Made by a program: the position numbers and the translations under genes | Notes under the pieces: generated by a model | The model's database searches: none | Told to the model about the DNA's origin: nothing | What the model saw: only the letters and a program-made list of their open reading frames with translations | Shown here: in pieces, positions 46,614 through 54,709 of the stretch | How the letters are laid out: each line of letters opens with the position of its first letter | How positions within the stretch are numbered: the stretch's first letter is position 1 | Origin: [Eubacterium] saphenum | Lineage (GTDB): Bacteria; Bacillota; Clostridia; Peptostreptococcales; Anaerovoracaceae | Assembly (NCBI GenBank): GCA_004555725.1 | Contig: SFHC01000001.1 | Location: 1 to 64,000 of the forward strand | Direction: 5' to 3' | DNA: 64,000 nt

Positions 46614-47639
46614 ATGAGAATCAGAATGGATCTGGAGCGGGAGGAACACCGCATCCTTTCGAAAATGGCATGTCATGCAGATGAGAGCCGGGGTCGAATG
46701 AGGGAAGAGCCTCCGTGTCCGTACAGGACCGTGTTTCAGCGGGACAGGGACAGGATCCTGCATTCAAAATCTTTTCGCAGACTGATGCATAAGACGCAGG
46801 TATTTCTCGCGCCGGAGGGCGATCATTACAGGACGCGGCTGACGCACACGCTGGAGGTTTCACAGGTCGGCAGGAGTATTTCGCGCGCGCTTGGACTGAA
46901 TGAGGATCTGACGGAGGCGATTGCGCTCGGACATGACCTTGGGCACACACCGTTCGGACATCACGGAGAAAGGATCCTGGATGAACTGTGTCCGCAGGGT
47001 TTTTCACATAATGAGCAGAGTCTTCGGATTGTGGACAAACTGGAGTTTCACAAGGGGATCCGCGGCATGAATCTGACGTATGAAGTCCGCGACGGGATTC
47101 TTAATCATCCGGGAAAACGGAAGCCGCACACACTGGAAGGATATGTGGTTAAACTCAGCGACCGCATTGCGTATCTGAATCACGACATCGATGACGCTGT
47201 CCGCGCGGGGGTTATCAAAGAAGAAGATCTTCCGGAGGAAACCCTGTGTGTGTTCGGGAGGACCAAGGAGGAGCGGCTGAATACGATGATTGAGAACGTA
47301 ATCCGCAGCAGTGACGGAAAACCGTATGTCGCGATGGACCCTCTGCACCGGGAAGCGATGGATCATCTCCGGGAGTTTATGTTCCGGCGGGTCTACGAGG
47401 GTCCGGCAGTCAGAAAAGAAGAACAGATGATTCACGCAGAAACGGTCATTCGGTCGCTGTTCGCGTACTATCTGAGTCATCCTCAGGAGCTTCCGCAGGA
47501 GTATCTGGAGCTTAAGGACGAGGATGGACTCGCGGCGGTTGTGAAGGATCACGTTGCGGGAATGACAGACCGGTACGCGCTGAATGATTACCGCGGGAAA
47601 TGTCTCAGAGAGCGTGAAACGGATCTGATCTGGGTATAA
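46614..47639 (+). CDS. dgt: dGTPase-like HD triphosphohydrolase
   Basis: A 341-residue HD-domain hydrolase. It has RDRDRILHSKSFRRLMHKTQVF, RTRLTHTLEVSQVGRSI and the HD motif ALGHDLGHTPFGHHGE, as in deoxyguanosine triphosphate triphosphohydrolases. The C-terminal part is shorter than in E. coli Dgt (505 residues), as in many Firmicutes homologues. AGGAGG precedes the ATG. With dut it forms a nucleotide-pool pair ahead of dnaG. Confidence 0.87.
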   Translation: MRIRMDLEREEHRILSKMACHADESRGRMREEPPCPYRTVFQRDRDRILHSKSFRRLMHKTQVFLAPEGDHYRTRLTHTLEVSQVGRSISRALGLNEDLTEAIALGHDLGHTPFGHHGERILDELCPQGFSHNEQSLRIVDKLEFHKGIRGMNLTYEVRDGILNHPGKRKPHTLEGYVVKLSDRIAYLNHDIDDAVRAGVIKEEDLPEETLCVFGRTKEERLNTMIENVIRSSDGKPYVAMDPLHREAMDHLREFMFRRVYEGPAVRKEEQMIHAETVIRSLFAYYLSHPQELPQEYLELKDEDGLAAVVKDHVAGMTDRYALNDYRGKCLRERETDLIWV

Positions 47640-47671
47640 AAGGAATGTCCATAATAGAGAAACGCAGAGTG

Positions 47672-47727
47672 CGATGCGCTGCTGTGCGGCGCGGAGCCGG
47701 CGGTATGCGCTGTTTTTTCATTTTGTT
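47672..47727 (+). terminator. Possible terminator between dgt and dnaG
   Basis: A GC-rich stretch with a CGGC/GCCG hairpin is followed by a long T tract (GCTGTTTTTTC). The outer stem is imperfect, so the call is tentative. Confidence 0.4.
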
Positions 47728-47798
47728 TTTAAAAATAATAAAGGAAAGCGGAAGCTGCAGCGAATAATACCTGTAGACGCATGGCAGCGGAGGAATAT

Positions 47799-49589
47799 AT
47801 GGCTTTTTCATATTCAAAAGAATCCATTGAGAATCTGAAGAACCAGATTAATATCGTTGACGTGATCGGACGAAGAGTGAAGTTAAAACGGACAGGGGCC
47901 AACTTCAAAGGCCTTTGTCCGTTTCACAGTGAAAAAACTCCTTCGTTCATGGTTTCCGAGAGCCGGCAGTATTTCAACTGTTTCGGATGCGGAGCAAAAG
48001 GGGACGTCATTTCTTTCATTGAGAAGTATGACAATCTGGAGTTCGCGGAAGCGGTGGAGAAGCTGGCAGATGAATACGGGATCCGGATGGAAAAATATTC
48101 ACGCGCCGGAAATGATCTGAAACCGTATTATGAGGCTAACCGCCTGGCGGCGTCGTTTTTCTACCGCGCATTTACACAGGGCCCGAATCCGGGGTATACA
48201 TATATGAAAAGGCGGCAGATTGAACCGAGAATTTTGAAGAAATTCGGCATCGGATACGCGGACGGAGAGTGGGACAGTCTTCTGCGTTATCTCAGATCCC
48301 AGGGAGTTTCCGATAAAATGATGCTGGAACTTGGTTTGGTTTCGCAGAGTCGTGGGAAAATATATGACAGATTCCGCAACCGTGTGATGTTCCCGATTAT
48401 CAATACTTCAGGAAAGGTCATCGGATTCGGCGGAAGAGCGCTGGACAGCAATGCGCCGGCCAAGTATCTGAATTCGCCGGAGTCCAGAGTCTTTCAGAAA
48501 AAGAATAATCTTTACGGCCTGAACATCTCAAGAAGAGATGCAGGAAAGGAGCATTACCTGATTCTTGTGGAAGGATACATGGACGCGATTGCGCTGTATC
48601 AGAGCGGCATACAGAATGTATGTGCATCGCTCGGAACGGCGCTGACGGAGAACCAGGCGCGCCTGCTTCACCGCTATACGGACAGTGTGGTGCTGTCTTA
48701 TGATGCGGACCGGGCCGGAAGAAATGCTGCGCTGAGGGGGATTGAAATCCTCAGAAAAGAGCAGTGCAAGGTGCGCGTGCTGCATGTTACGGATGGAAAA
48801 GATCCGGACGAATTTGTAAAGAAAAACGGAAAGGACGCGTTTCTGAAGCTGATCGGCGGTGCGCTGCCGTATGCGGAGTACAAGCTGGATTCCGCGCGCA
48901 GGAACGCGGATCTTGAGACGAGCGAAGGGAGGATCGCGTTTTTAAAAGACGCGGCGGTGATTATCTCGGGGCTTGATCCCGTGGAACAGGAAGAATACAT
49001 ACAGAAGGTTGCGGAGAGGATGCATATCTCGCAGGATGCAATGAGCCGGGAAGTAGAGATGGCCGCCAGAAACGGGCGGAGAATCTATACACAGGACCGG
49101 AGGGAAGAGCAGCGAAGAATACAGAAATCCAGAGAAATTGCGTCCGGCGCAAGATCGGTCCCTTCCTGGGAACGAACCCTTCTGAAACTGGTGATTGCGG
49201 ATCCGTCCAGGACAGATGCGCTGGACCGGTACCCGGGAATCATGAGCAGCGGGCTCTCAGAAGATGTGCTCGCACTCATAAAAAACGGATCTTGCAGCGG
49301 AGCGGAGGGAGTCGATGTCAATCAGCTTCTTGATGCGCTGCCGCAGGAAGAGAGAGAGGTTCTCCAGCAGATCATTCAAAACGTAGCTGTAGATTTCAGC
49401 CGTGCGGACAGTGTGTTCCGTGACTGCGTGCGGACCTGGGAAATCAGCCGGATGACAGAGCGGGAGAAGGAACTGATCACCATGCTGTCCATGGCGGACG
49501 AAAGCGAAAACGCAGATAAAATCCGCGCCTGGTCTTCTGATTTAATGCGTGTGCAGAAGGAGATCAAGCGCCTGCAGTCTGGAAAGTAA
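47799..49589 (+). CDS. dnaG: DNA primase
   Basis: A 596-residue primase. The N-terminal CHC2-type zinc finger is seen in GLCPFHSEKTPSF and FNCFGCGAKGD; the TOPRIM domain follows with LVEGYMDAIALY and SYDADRAGRNA. The C-terminal helicase-binding domain completes it. It lays RNA primers for replication. The start at 47799 follows GGAGG by 5 nt. First gene of the conserved dnaG-rpoD unit, with rpoD 19 nt downstream. Confidence 0.96.
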   Translation: MAFSYSKESIENLKNQINIVDVIGRRVKLKRTGANFKGLCPFHSEKTPSFMVSESRQYFNCFGCGAKGDVISFIEKYDNLEFAEAVEKLADEYGIRMEKYSRAGNDLKPYYEANRLAASFFYRAFTQGPNPGYTYMKRRQIEPRILKKFGIGYADGEWDSLLRYLRSQGVSDKMMLELGLVSQSRGKIYDRFRNRVMFPIINTSGKVIGFGGRALDSNAPAKYLNSPESRVFQKKNNLYGLNISRRDAGKEHYLILVEGYMDAIALYQSGIQNVCASLGTALTENQARLLHRYTDSVVLSYDADRAGRNAALRGIEILRKEQCKVRVLHVTDGKDPDEFVKKNGKDAFLKLIGGALPYAEYKLDSARRNADLETSEGRIAFLKDAAVIISGLDPVEQEEYIQKVAERMHISQDAMSREVEMAARNGRRIYTQDRREEQRRIQKSREIASGARSVPSWERTLLKLVIADPSRTDALDRYPGIMSSGLSEDVLALIKNGSCSGAEGVDVNQLLDALPQEEREVLQQIIQNVAVDFSRADSVFRDCVRTWEISRMTEREKELITMLSMADESENADKIRAWSSDLMRVQKEIKRLQSGK

Positions 49590-49608
49590 AGAGGAGTATT
49601 GATTATCT

Positions 49609-50910
49609 ATGAGTGATAAAGTAAGCAAAGTAAATGCATCTGCAGCAGAAAAGACATCATCCAAGTCCGGTGCGGCAGGCGCCAGAAAATCCGCAGGCAA
49701 GAAATCTGCCGGGAAGAAAAAGGCGACCGCTGCAGAAGAACACAAGCATACGGACGATTACTCGGGAATGTCGCCGGAAGAGCTGAATCAGATGAAGACA
49801 GATATTCTGCAGCAGCTTTCCAAGATCGCAAAAGGGAAAAAGGGCAAGGATAAGAACACGCTGACATACGATGAAATCGACCAGGCCCTGGATCCATACG
49901 ATATCGACATTCATGACAAGAATGCTGTCGTTGATATTTATGAGCAGCTTCTGGAGCAGGGAATTGAGCTGATCAACGACGGAGACGATGATTCCGAGGA
50001 CGGAGACGGGGATGATTCTGACGGTGTTGTTCTGAAGAAGAACGGCGAAATCGACGTCGACGCCACTGTTCCTAAGGGAATCGCCGTGGATGACCCTGTC
50101 CGCATGTATCTGAAGGAAATCGGCAAAGTGCCCCTGCTGACCGCGGATGAAGAGGTTGAGCTCGCCAAGCGCATGGAAGAAGGCGATGAAGAAGCCAAGA
50201 AGAAGCTCTGTGAAGCCAATCTGCGTCTGGTCGTCAGTATTGCCAAGCGCTACGTCGGAAGAGGCATGCTGTTCCTGGATCTGATTCAGGAAGGAAACCT
50301 CGGACTGATCAAGGCCGTGGACAAATTTGATTACAAAAAGGGATATAAGTTCTCAACCTATGCGACCTGGTGGATCCGTCAGGCCATCACGCGTTCTATC
50401 GCAGATCAGGCCAGAACGATCCGTATTCCAGTTCACATGGTAGAAACCATCAACAAGCTGATTCGCGTTTCTCGTACGCTGCTTCAGCAGCTCGGGCGTG
50501 AACCGACGCCGGAAGAGATTTCCAAGGAGATGGGCATCAGTGTTGAGAAGGTCCGTGAGATCCAGAAGATCGCACAGGAGCCGGTATCTCTGGAGACGCC
50601 GATCGGCGAGGAGGAAGACAGCCACCTGGGCGACTTTATCCCGGACGATGACGTTCCGGCTCCGGCAGAAGCGGCAGCATTCTCGATGCTGAAGGAGCAG
50701 CTGGTAGAAGTTCTCGGCACCCTTACCGACCGTGAGCAGAAAGTTCTGCGCCTCCGTTTTGGCCTGGATGACGGCCGTTCACGCACACTGGAAGAGGTCG
50801 GAAAAGAATTTGACGTCACCAGAGAGAGAATCCGTCAGATTGAGGCTAAGGCGCTGAGAAAACTGCGTCACCCGAGCAGAAGCAAGAAACTGAAAGATTA
50901 TCTGGAGTAG
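49609..50910 (+). CDS. rpoD: Primary sigma factor (sigma-A/RpoD)
   Basis: A 433-residue sigma factor. A Lys/Ala-rich N-terminal tail (about 1-45) and an acidic segment precede region 1.2 (DPVRMYLKEIG), region 2 with the -10-reading helix (FSTYATWWIRQAITRSI), region 3 and region 4 with TLEEVGKEFDVTRERIRQIEAKAL reading the -35 box. It directs housekeeping transcription, in line with the TTGACA/TATAAT promoters seen across the window. It is preceded by dnaG and followed by trmK at 5 nt. Confidence 0.97.
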   Translation: MSDKVSKVNASAAEKTSSKSGAAGARKSAGKKSAGKKKATAAEEHKHTDDYSGMSPEELNQMKTDILQQLSKIAKGKKGKDKNTLTYDEIDQALDPYDIDIHDKNAVVDIYEQLLEQGIELINDGDDDSEDGDGDDSDGVVLKKNGEIDVDATVPKGIAVDDPVRMYLKEIGKVPLLTADEEVELAKRMEEGDEEAKKKLCEANLRLVVSIAKRYVGRGMLFLDLIQEGNLGLIKAVDKFDYKKGYKFSTYATWWIRQAITRSIADQARTIRIPVHMVETINKLIRVSRTLLQQLGREPTPEEISKEMGISVEKVREIQKIAQEPVSLETPIGEEEDSHLGDFIPDDDVPAPAEAAAFSMLKEQLVEVLGTLTDREQKVLRLRFGLDDGRSRTLEEVGKEFDVTRERIRQIEAKALRKLRHPSRSKKLKDYLE

Positions 50911-50915
50911 GACAG

Positions 50916-51704
50916 ATGAAGTGGAGCAGAAGATTACAGACCCTGGCGGAAGAGGTCGCAGAGGGCGCTCCGATGGCGGACATCGGCACGGACCATGCGT
51001 ATCTTCCGATTCACCTGAAACGGGAGGGAATCTGCCCGCATGTGATTCTCTGCGACGTCAGCAGAGGATCCCTGCAGAAAGCGGAGGCAGACTGGAAAGA
51101 TGTTCTTCCGGATGAGCCGGCGGATCTGCGTCTTGGAGACGGTCTTCAGGTTCTGCGTGAAGGAGAAGTGCAGACTGTCGTGATGGCCGGTATCGGCGGC
51201 ATTCTGACTGCAGACATTATGGAGCACGACCTGAACAAGGCGCGCTCCTTTTCGTGCTATGTGCTGCAGCCGCGCAGCCATGCAGGATATCTGCGCTGGC
51301 GTCTGGCGTGCGACGGATTTCAGATTGACCGCGAGCAGATCGCGCCTGAAGGGCGGCGGCTCTGCGAGATCCTGACCGTTTCTCCTGACTGCTCTGCAGC
51401 TTCAGGGACAAAAAACAGTGCGTCAAGAGGGGAATGGCAAGAAGAAAATTATCAGCAGAACCCAGCCGGTCTTTCCGCGTTTCACGCAATAGATCCGGAT
51501 GTGCAGTCGCAGTTTTCCTATCCGGATGATCTGCATCCGGAGGAGCCGTATATCCGTGAGTACCTAATGCGTCATCTGGAAAAACAGCGCAAGATCCTGC
51601 AGAATCAAGAAAAGGCGGCGGACTTGCAGTCGCAGTCTGAGGAAATCATCAGAACACGCGCGCTGATCACCCGTCTGGAAAAACTGCTGCAGATAAAAGA
51701 ATAA
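50916..51704 (+). CDS. trmK: tRNA (adenine-22 N1)-methyltransferase
   Basis: A 262-residue SAM-dependent methyltransferase. The N-terminal Rossmann fold has MADIGTDHAYLPI and LCDVSRGSLQKAE, then RLGDGLQVL and VMAGIGGIL; the C-terminal region (about 150-262) is helical with a coiled-coil tail. It methylates A22 of tRNA. The order rpoD-trmK-nif3 is standard in Firmicutes. A stretch at about 155-185 is unusually polar and may be a flexible insert. Confidence 0.92.
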   Translation: MKWSRRLQTLAEEVAEGAPMADIGTDHAYLPIHLKREGICPHVILCDVSRGSLQKAEADWKDVLPDEPADLRLGDGLQVLREGEVQTVVMAGIGGILTADIMEHDLNKARSFSCYVLQPRSHAGYLRWRLACDGFQIDREQIAPEGRRLCEILTVSPDCSAASGTKNSASRGEWQEENYQQNPAGLSAFHAIDPDVQSQFSYPDDLHPEEPYIREYLMRHLEKQRKILQNQEKAADLQSQSEEIIRTRALITRLEKLLQIKE

Positions 51705-51743
51705 TCTGCATGCACAGATGAGAAAGAACAGGAGGCAGATGGA

Positions 51744-52523
51744 GTGAAGAAAAAAGATATTATCCGCGTCATAGAAGAGATCTGTCCGTCCAGTCTTCAG
51801 GAGGACTGGGATAACTGCGGACTGCAGGTTGATGCCGGACCGGTAGAAATCCGGAGGATTCTGGTGTCCCTGGAAGCATCTGCGGAAGTTCTCCGCGAGG
51901 CTGAAGAGAAAGGAGCGCAGATGCTGGTCACGCATCATCCGCTTCTTTTCCGCGGCCTGAAAACCATCGCGCCGGATGATCCGGAGGGCGGCCTTGCGAT
52001 GCAGATGATTCAGAGCGGCATCACGCAGTATGCCTGCCATACTTCGTTTGACAAGCTGGAAGGCGGAAACAACGATGATCTCGGACAGCGGCTGGGCATA
52101 CAGAATATCCGCATGCTTGGCGAACCGGACGGAATCTGCAGGCGGGGAGAACTTCCCCGACCTTCTTCCTTCCGGGATTTTATCCGCGCTGTGTCAGAAG
52201 CGCTTCAGATCGAGGAGAAATTTTTGCATGCCTGCGGAAATCCGGATGCCGTGGTGCGCAGCGCAGCCTGGTGCACGGGATCGGGAGCGGAGTTCATCCG
52301 TTTTGCAAAAGAGCGCGGATGCGATCTGTTCATTACCGGAGATCTGAAATACCACGATGCGCAGGCGGCAAAGTTTCTGAATATCTGCGTTCTGGATGCC
52401 GGCCATTATGGAACGGAAAAAATATTCACATCCAATATGGCTGCCAAGCTGCGGGAGAAATTACAAGAAACGGAATGTGAGATTCTGGAATCAGAGGTTG
52501 ATCTCAATCCATTTATCTGTTAA
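51744..52523 (+). CDS. NIF3-like dinuclear-metal protein (GTP cyclohydrolase I-type 2 family)
   Basis: A 259-residue protein of the Nif3/YqfO hexamer family. It has WDNCGLQVD at the N-terminus, the metal-binding His pair in LVTHHPLLF, and the late His in LDAGHYGTE. The function is not settled; some relatives have been called GTP cyclohydrolase I type 2, others regulators. The start is GTG at 51744, 8 nt after GGAGG. It follows trmK, and its last codons overlap the rnpB promoter. Confidence 0.9.
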   Translation: MKKKDIIRVIEEICPSSLQEDWDNCGLQVDAGPVEIRRILVSLEASAEVLREAEEKGAQMLVTHHPLLFRGLKTIAPDDPEGGLAMQMIQSGITQYACHTSFDKLEGGNNDDLGQRLGIQNIRMLGEPDGICRRGELPRPSSFRDFIRAVSEALQIEEKFLHACGNPDAVVRSAAWCTGSGAEFIRFAKERGCDLFITGDLKYHDAQAAKFLNICVLDAGHYGTEKIFTSNMAAKLREKLQETECEILESEVDLNPFIC

Positions 52524-52526
52524 ACT
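52498..52526 (+). promoter_or_regulatory. rnpB promoter
   Basis: TTGATC (52498-52503), a 17-bp spacer and TAAACT (52521-52526). The -35 box lies within the last codons of the nif3 gene and the -10 covers its stop. The start predicted near 52533 matches the 5' end of the RNA. Confidence 0.6.
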
Positions 52527-52532
52527 AGACCG

Positions 52533-52876
52533 ATGTGGGCAGGCCAGACGGTCGCGTGCTTAGGCATGAGGAAAGTCCGGGCTCCACAGGGCAAGGATGC
52601 CGTGATAACGTCCGGCGTGAGTAATCATAGGGAAAGTGCAACAGAAACACACCGCCGAAACGGGTAATGCCGTGGCAAGGTTGAAATGGTGAGGCAAGAG
52701 CTCACCGGCGCTGCGGAGACGCAGCGGCCGTGTAAACCCCATCCGGAGCAAGGTCGGTGAACGCAAGGCGGCTGCCCGTCGCCGTTCAGTTGGTGGACCG
52801 CATGAGCGAGCAGAGATGTTTCGCCTAGATAGATGATCGTCTAATACAGAACCCGGCTTACAGACCTGTCCCGCAT
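52533..52876 (+). ncRNA. rnpB: RNase P RNA, class A type
   Basis: A 344-nt catalytic RNA that trims tRNA 5' ends. The 5' conserved block GAGGAAAGTCCGGGCTCCAC and the 3' block (AGATAGATGATCGTC, then ACAGAACCCGGCTTA) are present. P1 forms between ATGTGGGCAGG and CCTGTCCCGCAT. The GGGCTCC sequence resembles class A (ancestral) RNA rather than the Bacillus class B. Confidence 0.97.
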
Positions 52877-52931
52877 TATTATATTATTTTCAGCACCGTG
52901 TTCATAGAGACGGTGTATAGCAGAGCGTGAT

Positions 52932-52963
52932 ACAGAGCTGCCGGCAATGCAGCTCTGTTTTAT
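52932..52963 (+). terminator. rnpB terminator
   Basis: ACAGAGCTGC pairs with GCAGCTCTGT around a short loop, followed by TTTTATT. A weaker CACCG/CGGTG hairpin precedes it. Confidence 0.85.
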
Positions 52964-53061
52964 TGTCCGGAAGTCTGTTAATAAACGGGCAAATTCCAGA
53001 GGATAATCAGAGAAAGAACGAGTATATTTCACAGTGGATTTTTGATAAAAACAGAAATCTG

Positions 53062-53067
53062 TATAAT
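53062..53067 (+). promoter_or_regulatory. -10 box of the MATE transporter gene
   Basis: TATAAT 43 nt before the start codon. The -35 region is T-rich (TTTTTG) and weak. Confidence 0.45.
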
Positions 53068-53109
53068 GAACTTTATTTCACGAGGACGTAAAATACCGAG
53101 GAGGAAAAC

Positions 53110-54564
53110 ATGCGAAAAACAAGTGACGAGAATATGCGAAGACAGGATCCAGAACTTGCACGTGCTCAGCATGTCGAAGAAGAGATTCACAGAAGAAATG
53201 CCAGCACTTCCGATAAAATGGGAAATGTTCCGATTGGAAAACTGCTGGCGCAGATGTCCGGGCCGGCGATTGCGTCCATGACAATCAACGCATTGTATAA
53301 CATTGTGGACAGCATCTTTGTCGCGATGGTCAGCCAGAAGGCGCTGACCGCCGTATCGTTCATCATGCCTCTTCAGATGCTGATGATCGCTCTGTTCGTC
53401 GGAAGCGGAGTCGGAGTCAACTCCCTGATCGCCCGGAGGCTGGGAGCCAGAAACTATAAGGCCGCTGACCAGGCGGCATCAACCAGCATCCGCATTGCGG
53501 TGATTAACGCGCTGATATTTCTGGCAGTCGGTCTGTTCCTGATCCGTCCGTTTATGTCGTCTTACACGAATGATTCGGTCACCTGGAAATACGGAGTGGA
53601 ATACGGAAGCATCGTCTTATGTTTCAGCATGTTCAGCTCGATTGATATGATGATTGAGAAAGTGCTTCAGTCAACCGGAAATATGATCGCGCCGATGACC
53701 ATCAGTATGAGCGGCGCTCTGGTGAACATCGTACTGGATCCGATTCTGATCTTTGGTCTGCTCGGCGCTCCGAAACTGGGCGTTGCCGGAGCGGCGCTGG
53801 CGACAGTTATTGGCCAGTTCGTTGCGATGATGATGGCGTGGATTGTATTTTTCCGGAAGGACCGTGATGTCAGAATTCGTATTCGCGGCTTTCATATTGA
53901 CTGGGCTGTGGTAAAAGATATTTATGATGTCGGACTCCCTTCGATTATCATGCAGTCGATCGGTTCATTTATGCTGCTCGGCTACAACCAGATTCTCAGC
54001 TCTGTCCCGACGGCGGTCGCCGTGCTCGGAGCGTATTTCAAGCTCCAGTCGTTCGTGTTTATGCCGGTGTTCGGACTGAACCAGGGAGCGATGCCGATTA
54101 TGGGATACAACTTTGGCGCACGAAACAGAAAACGTCTGATGAGGACATATATCCGCGGAATTGAGACGGCGGTTGTCATCATGGCGGCAGGATTTCTCAT
54201 CTTCCAGCTGTTTCCAGACCAGCTGCTGCGTCTGTTCAGCGCAGATCATGCGATGCTGCAGATGGGTGTTCCGGCGCTCAGGAGAATCAGCATCTGTTTC
54301 ATTCCGGCGGCATTCGGAATTATGTCGTCGACGCTGTTTCAGGGAGTCGGATATGGTGTATACAGTTTGATTGTATCGGTTGTCCGTCAGCTGGTGTGCA
54401 TTCTGCCGTTTGCGTATATTCTGTTTCATACGCTTGGCGTAACGGCATCCTGGTTTTCCTTTCCGCTTGCGGAAGGAGCGGGATTCCTCTGCTCCCTGCT
54501 GATGGTGATGCATTTATATAAAAAAGAAATTAAGACCCTGGATCAGCCGCTTGGTGCAGAGTAA
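53110..54564 (+). CDS. MATE-family efflux transporter
   Basis: A 484-residue membrane protein with 12 hydrophobic segments. A long polar N-terminal tail (about 1-40) precedes the first helix. It carries MATE-typical sequences: MSGPAIASMTINALYNIVDSIFVA, VGVNSLIARRLGARN, and in the second half GLNQGAMPIMGYNFGARN. It exports drugs or metabolites with sodium or protons. GGAGG precedes the ATG. It is monocistronic between rnpB and a terminator at 54618. Confidence 0.93.
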   Translation: MRKTSDENMRRQDPELARAQHVEEEIHRRNASTSDKMGNVPIGKLLAQMSGPAIASMTINALYNIVDSIFVAMVSQKALTAVSFIMPLQMLMIALFVGSGVGVNSLIARRLGARNYKAADQAASTSIRIAVINALIFLAVGLFLIRPFMSSYTNDSVTWKYGVEYGSIVLCFSMFSSIDMMIEKVLQSTGNMIAPMTISMSGALVNIVLDPILIFGLLGAPKLGVAGAALATVIGQFVAMMMAWIVFFRKDRDVRIRIRGFHIDWAVVKDIYDVGLPSIIMQSIGSFMLLGYNQILSSVPTAVAVLGAYFKLQSFVFMPVFGLNQGAMPIMGYNFGARNRKRLMRTYIRGIETAVVIMAAGFLIFQLFPDQLLRLFSADHAMLQMGVPALRRISICFIPAAFGIMSSTLFQGVGYGVYSLIVSVVRQLVCILPFAYILFHTLGVTASWFSFPLAEGAGFLCSLLMVMHLYKKEIKTLDQPLGAE

Positions 54565-54617
54565 TCACGGAAAGAATCATCCTGTTTTATCTTGCGTCCT
54601 GTGAATGATCCGCTGGA

Positions 54618-54650
54618 CTGCGCTGAGTGGCAGCGCAGACAAGATAGTTT
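54618..54650 (+). terminator. Terminator after the MATE gene
   Basis: CTGCGCTG and CAGCGCAG form a perfect stem with an AGTGG loop, inside an outer ATCTTG/CAAGAT pairing. A short T tract (AGTTTTG) follows. Confidence 0.6.
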
Positions 54651-54709
54651 TGCAATTTGTAGGCGGTCCTTCTGAGATGGGGGATGCCGGAAGAGGTGTA
54701 TGAGGTAAA

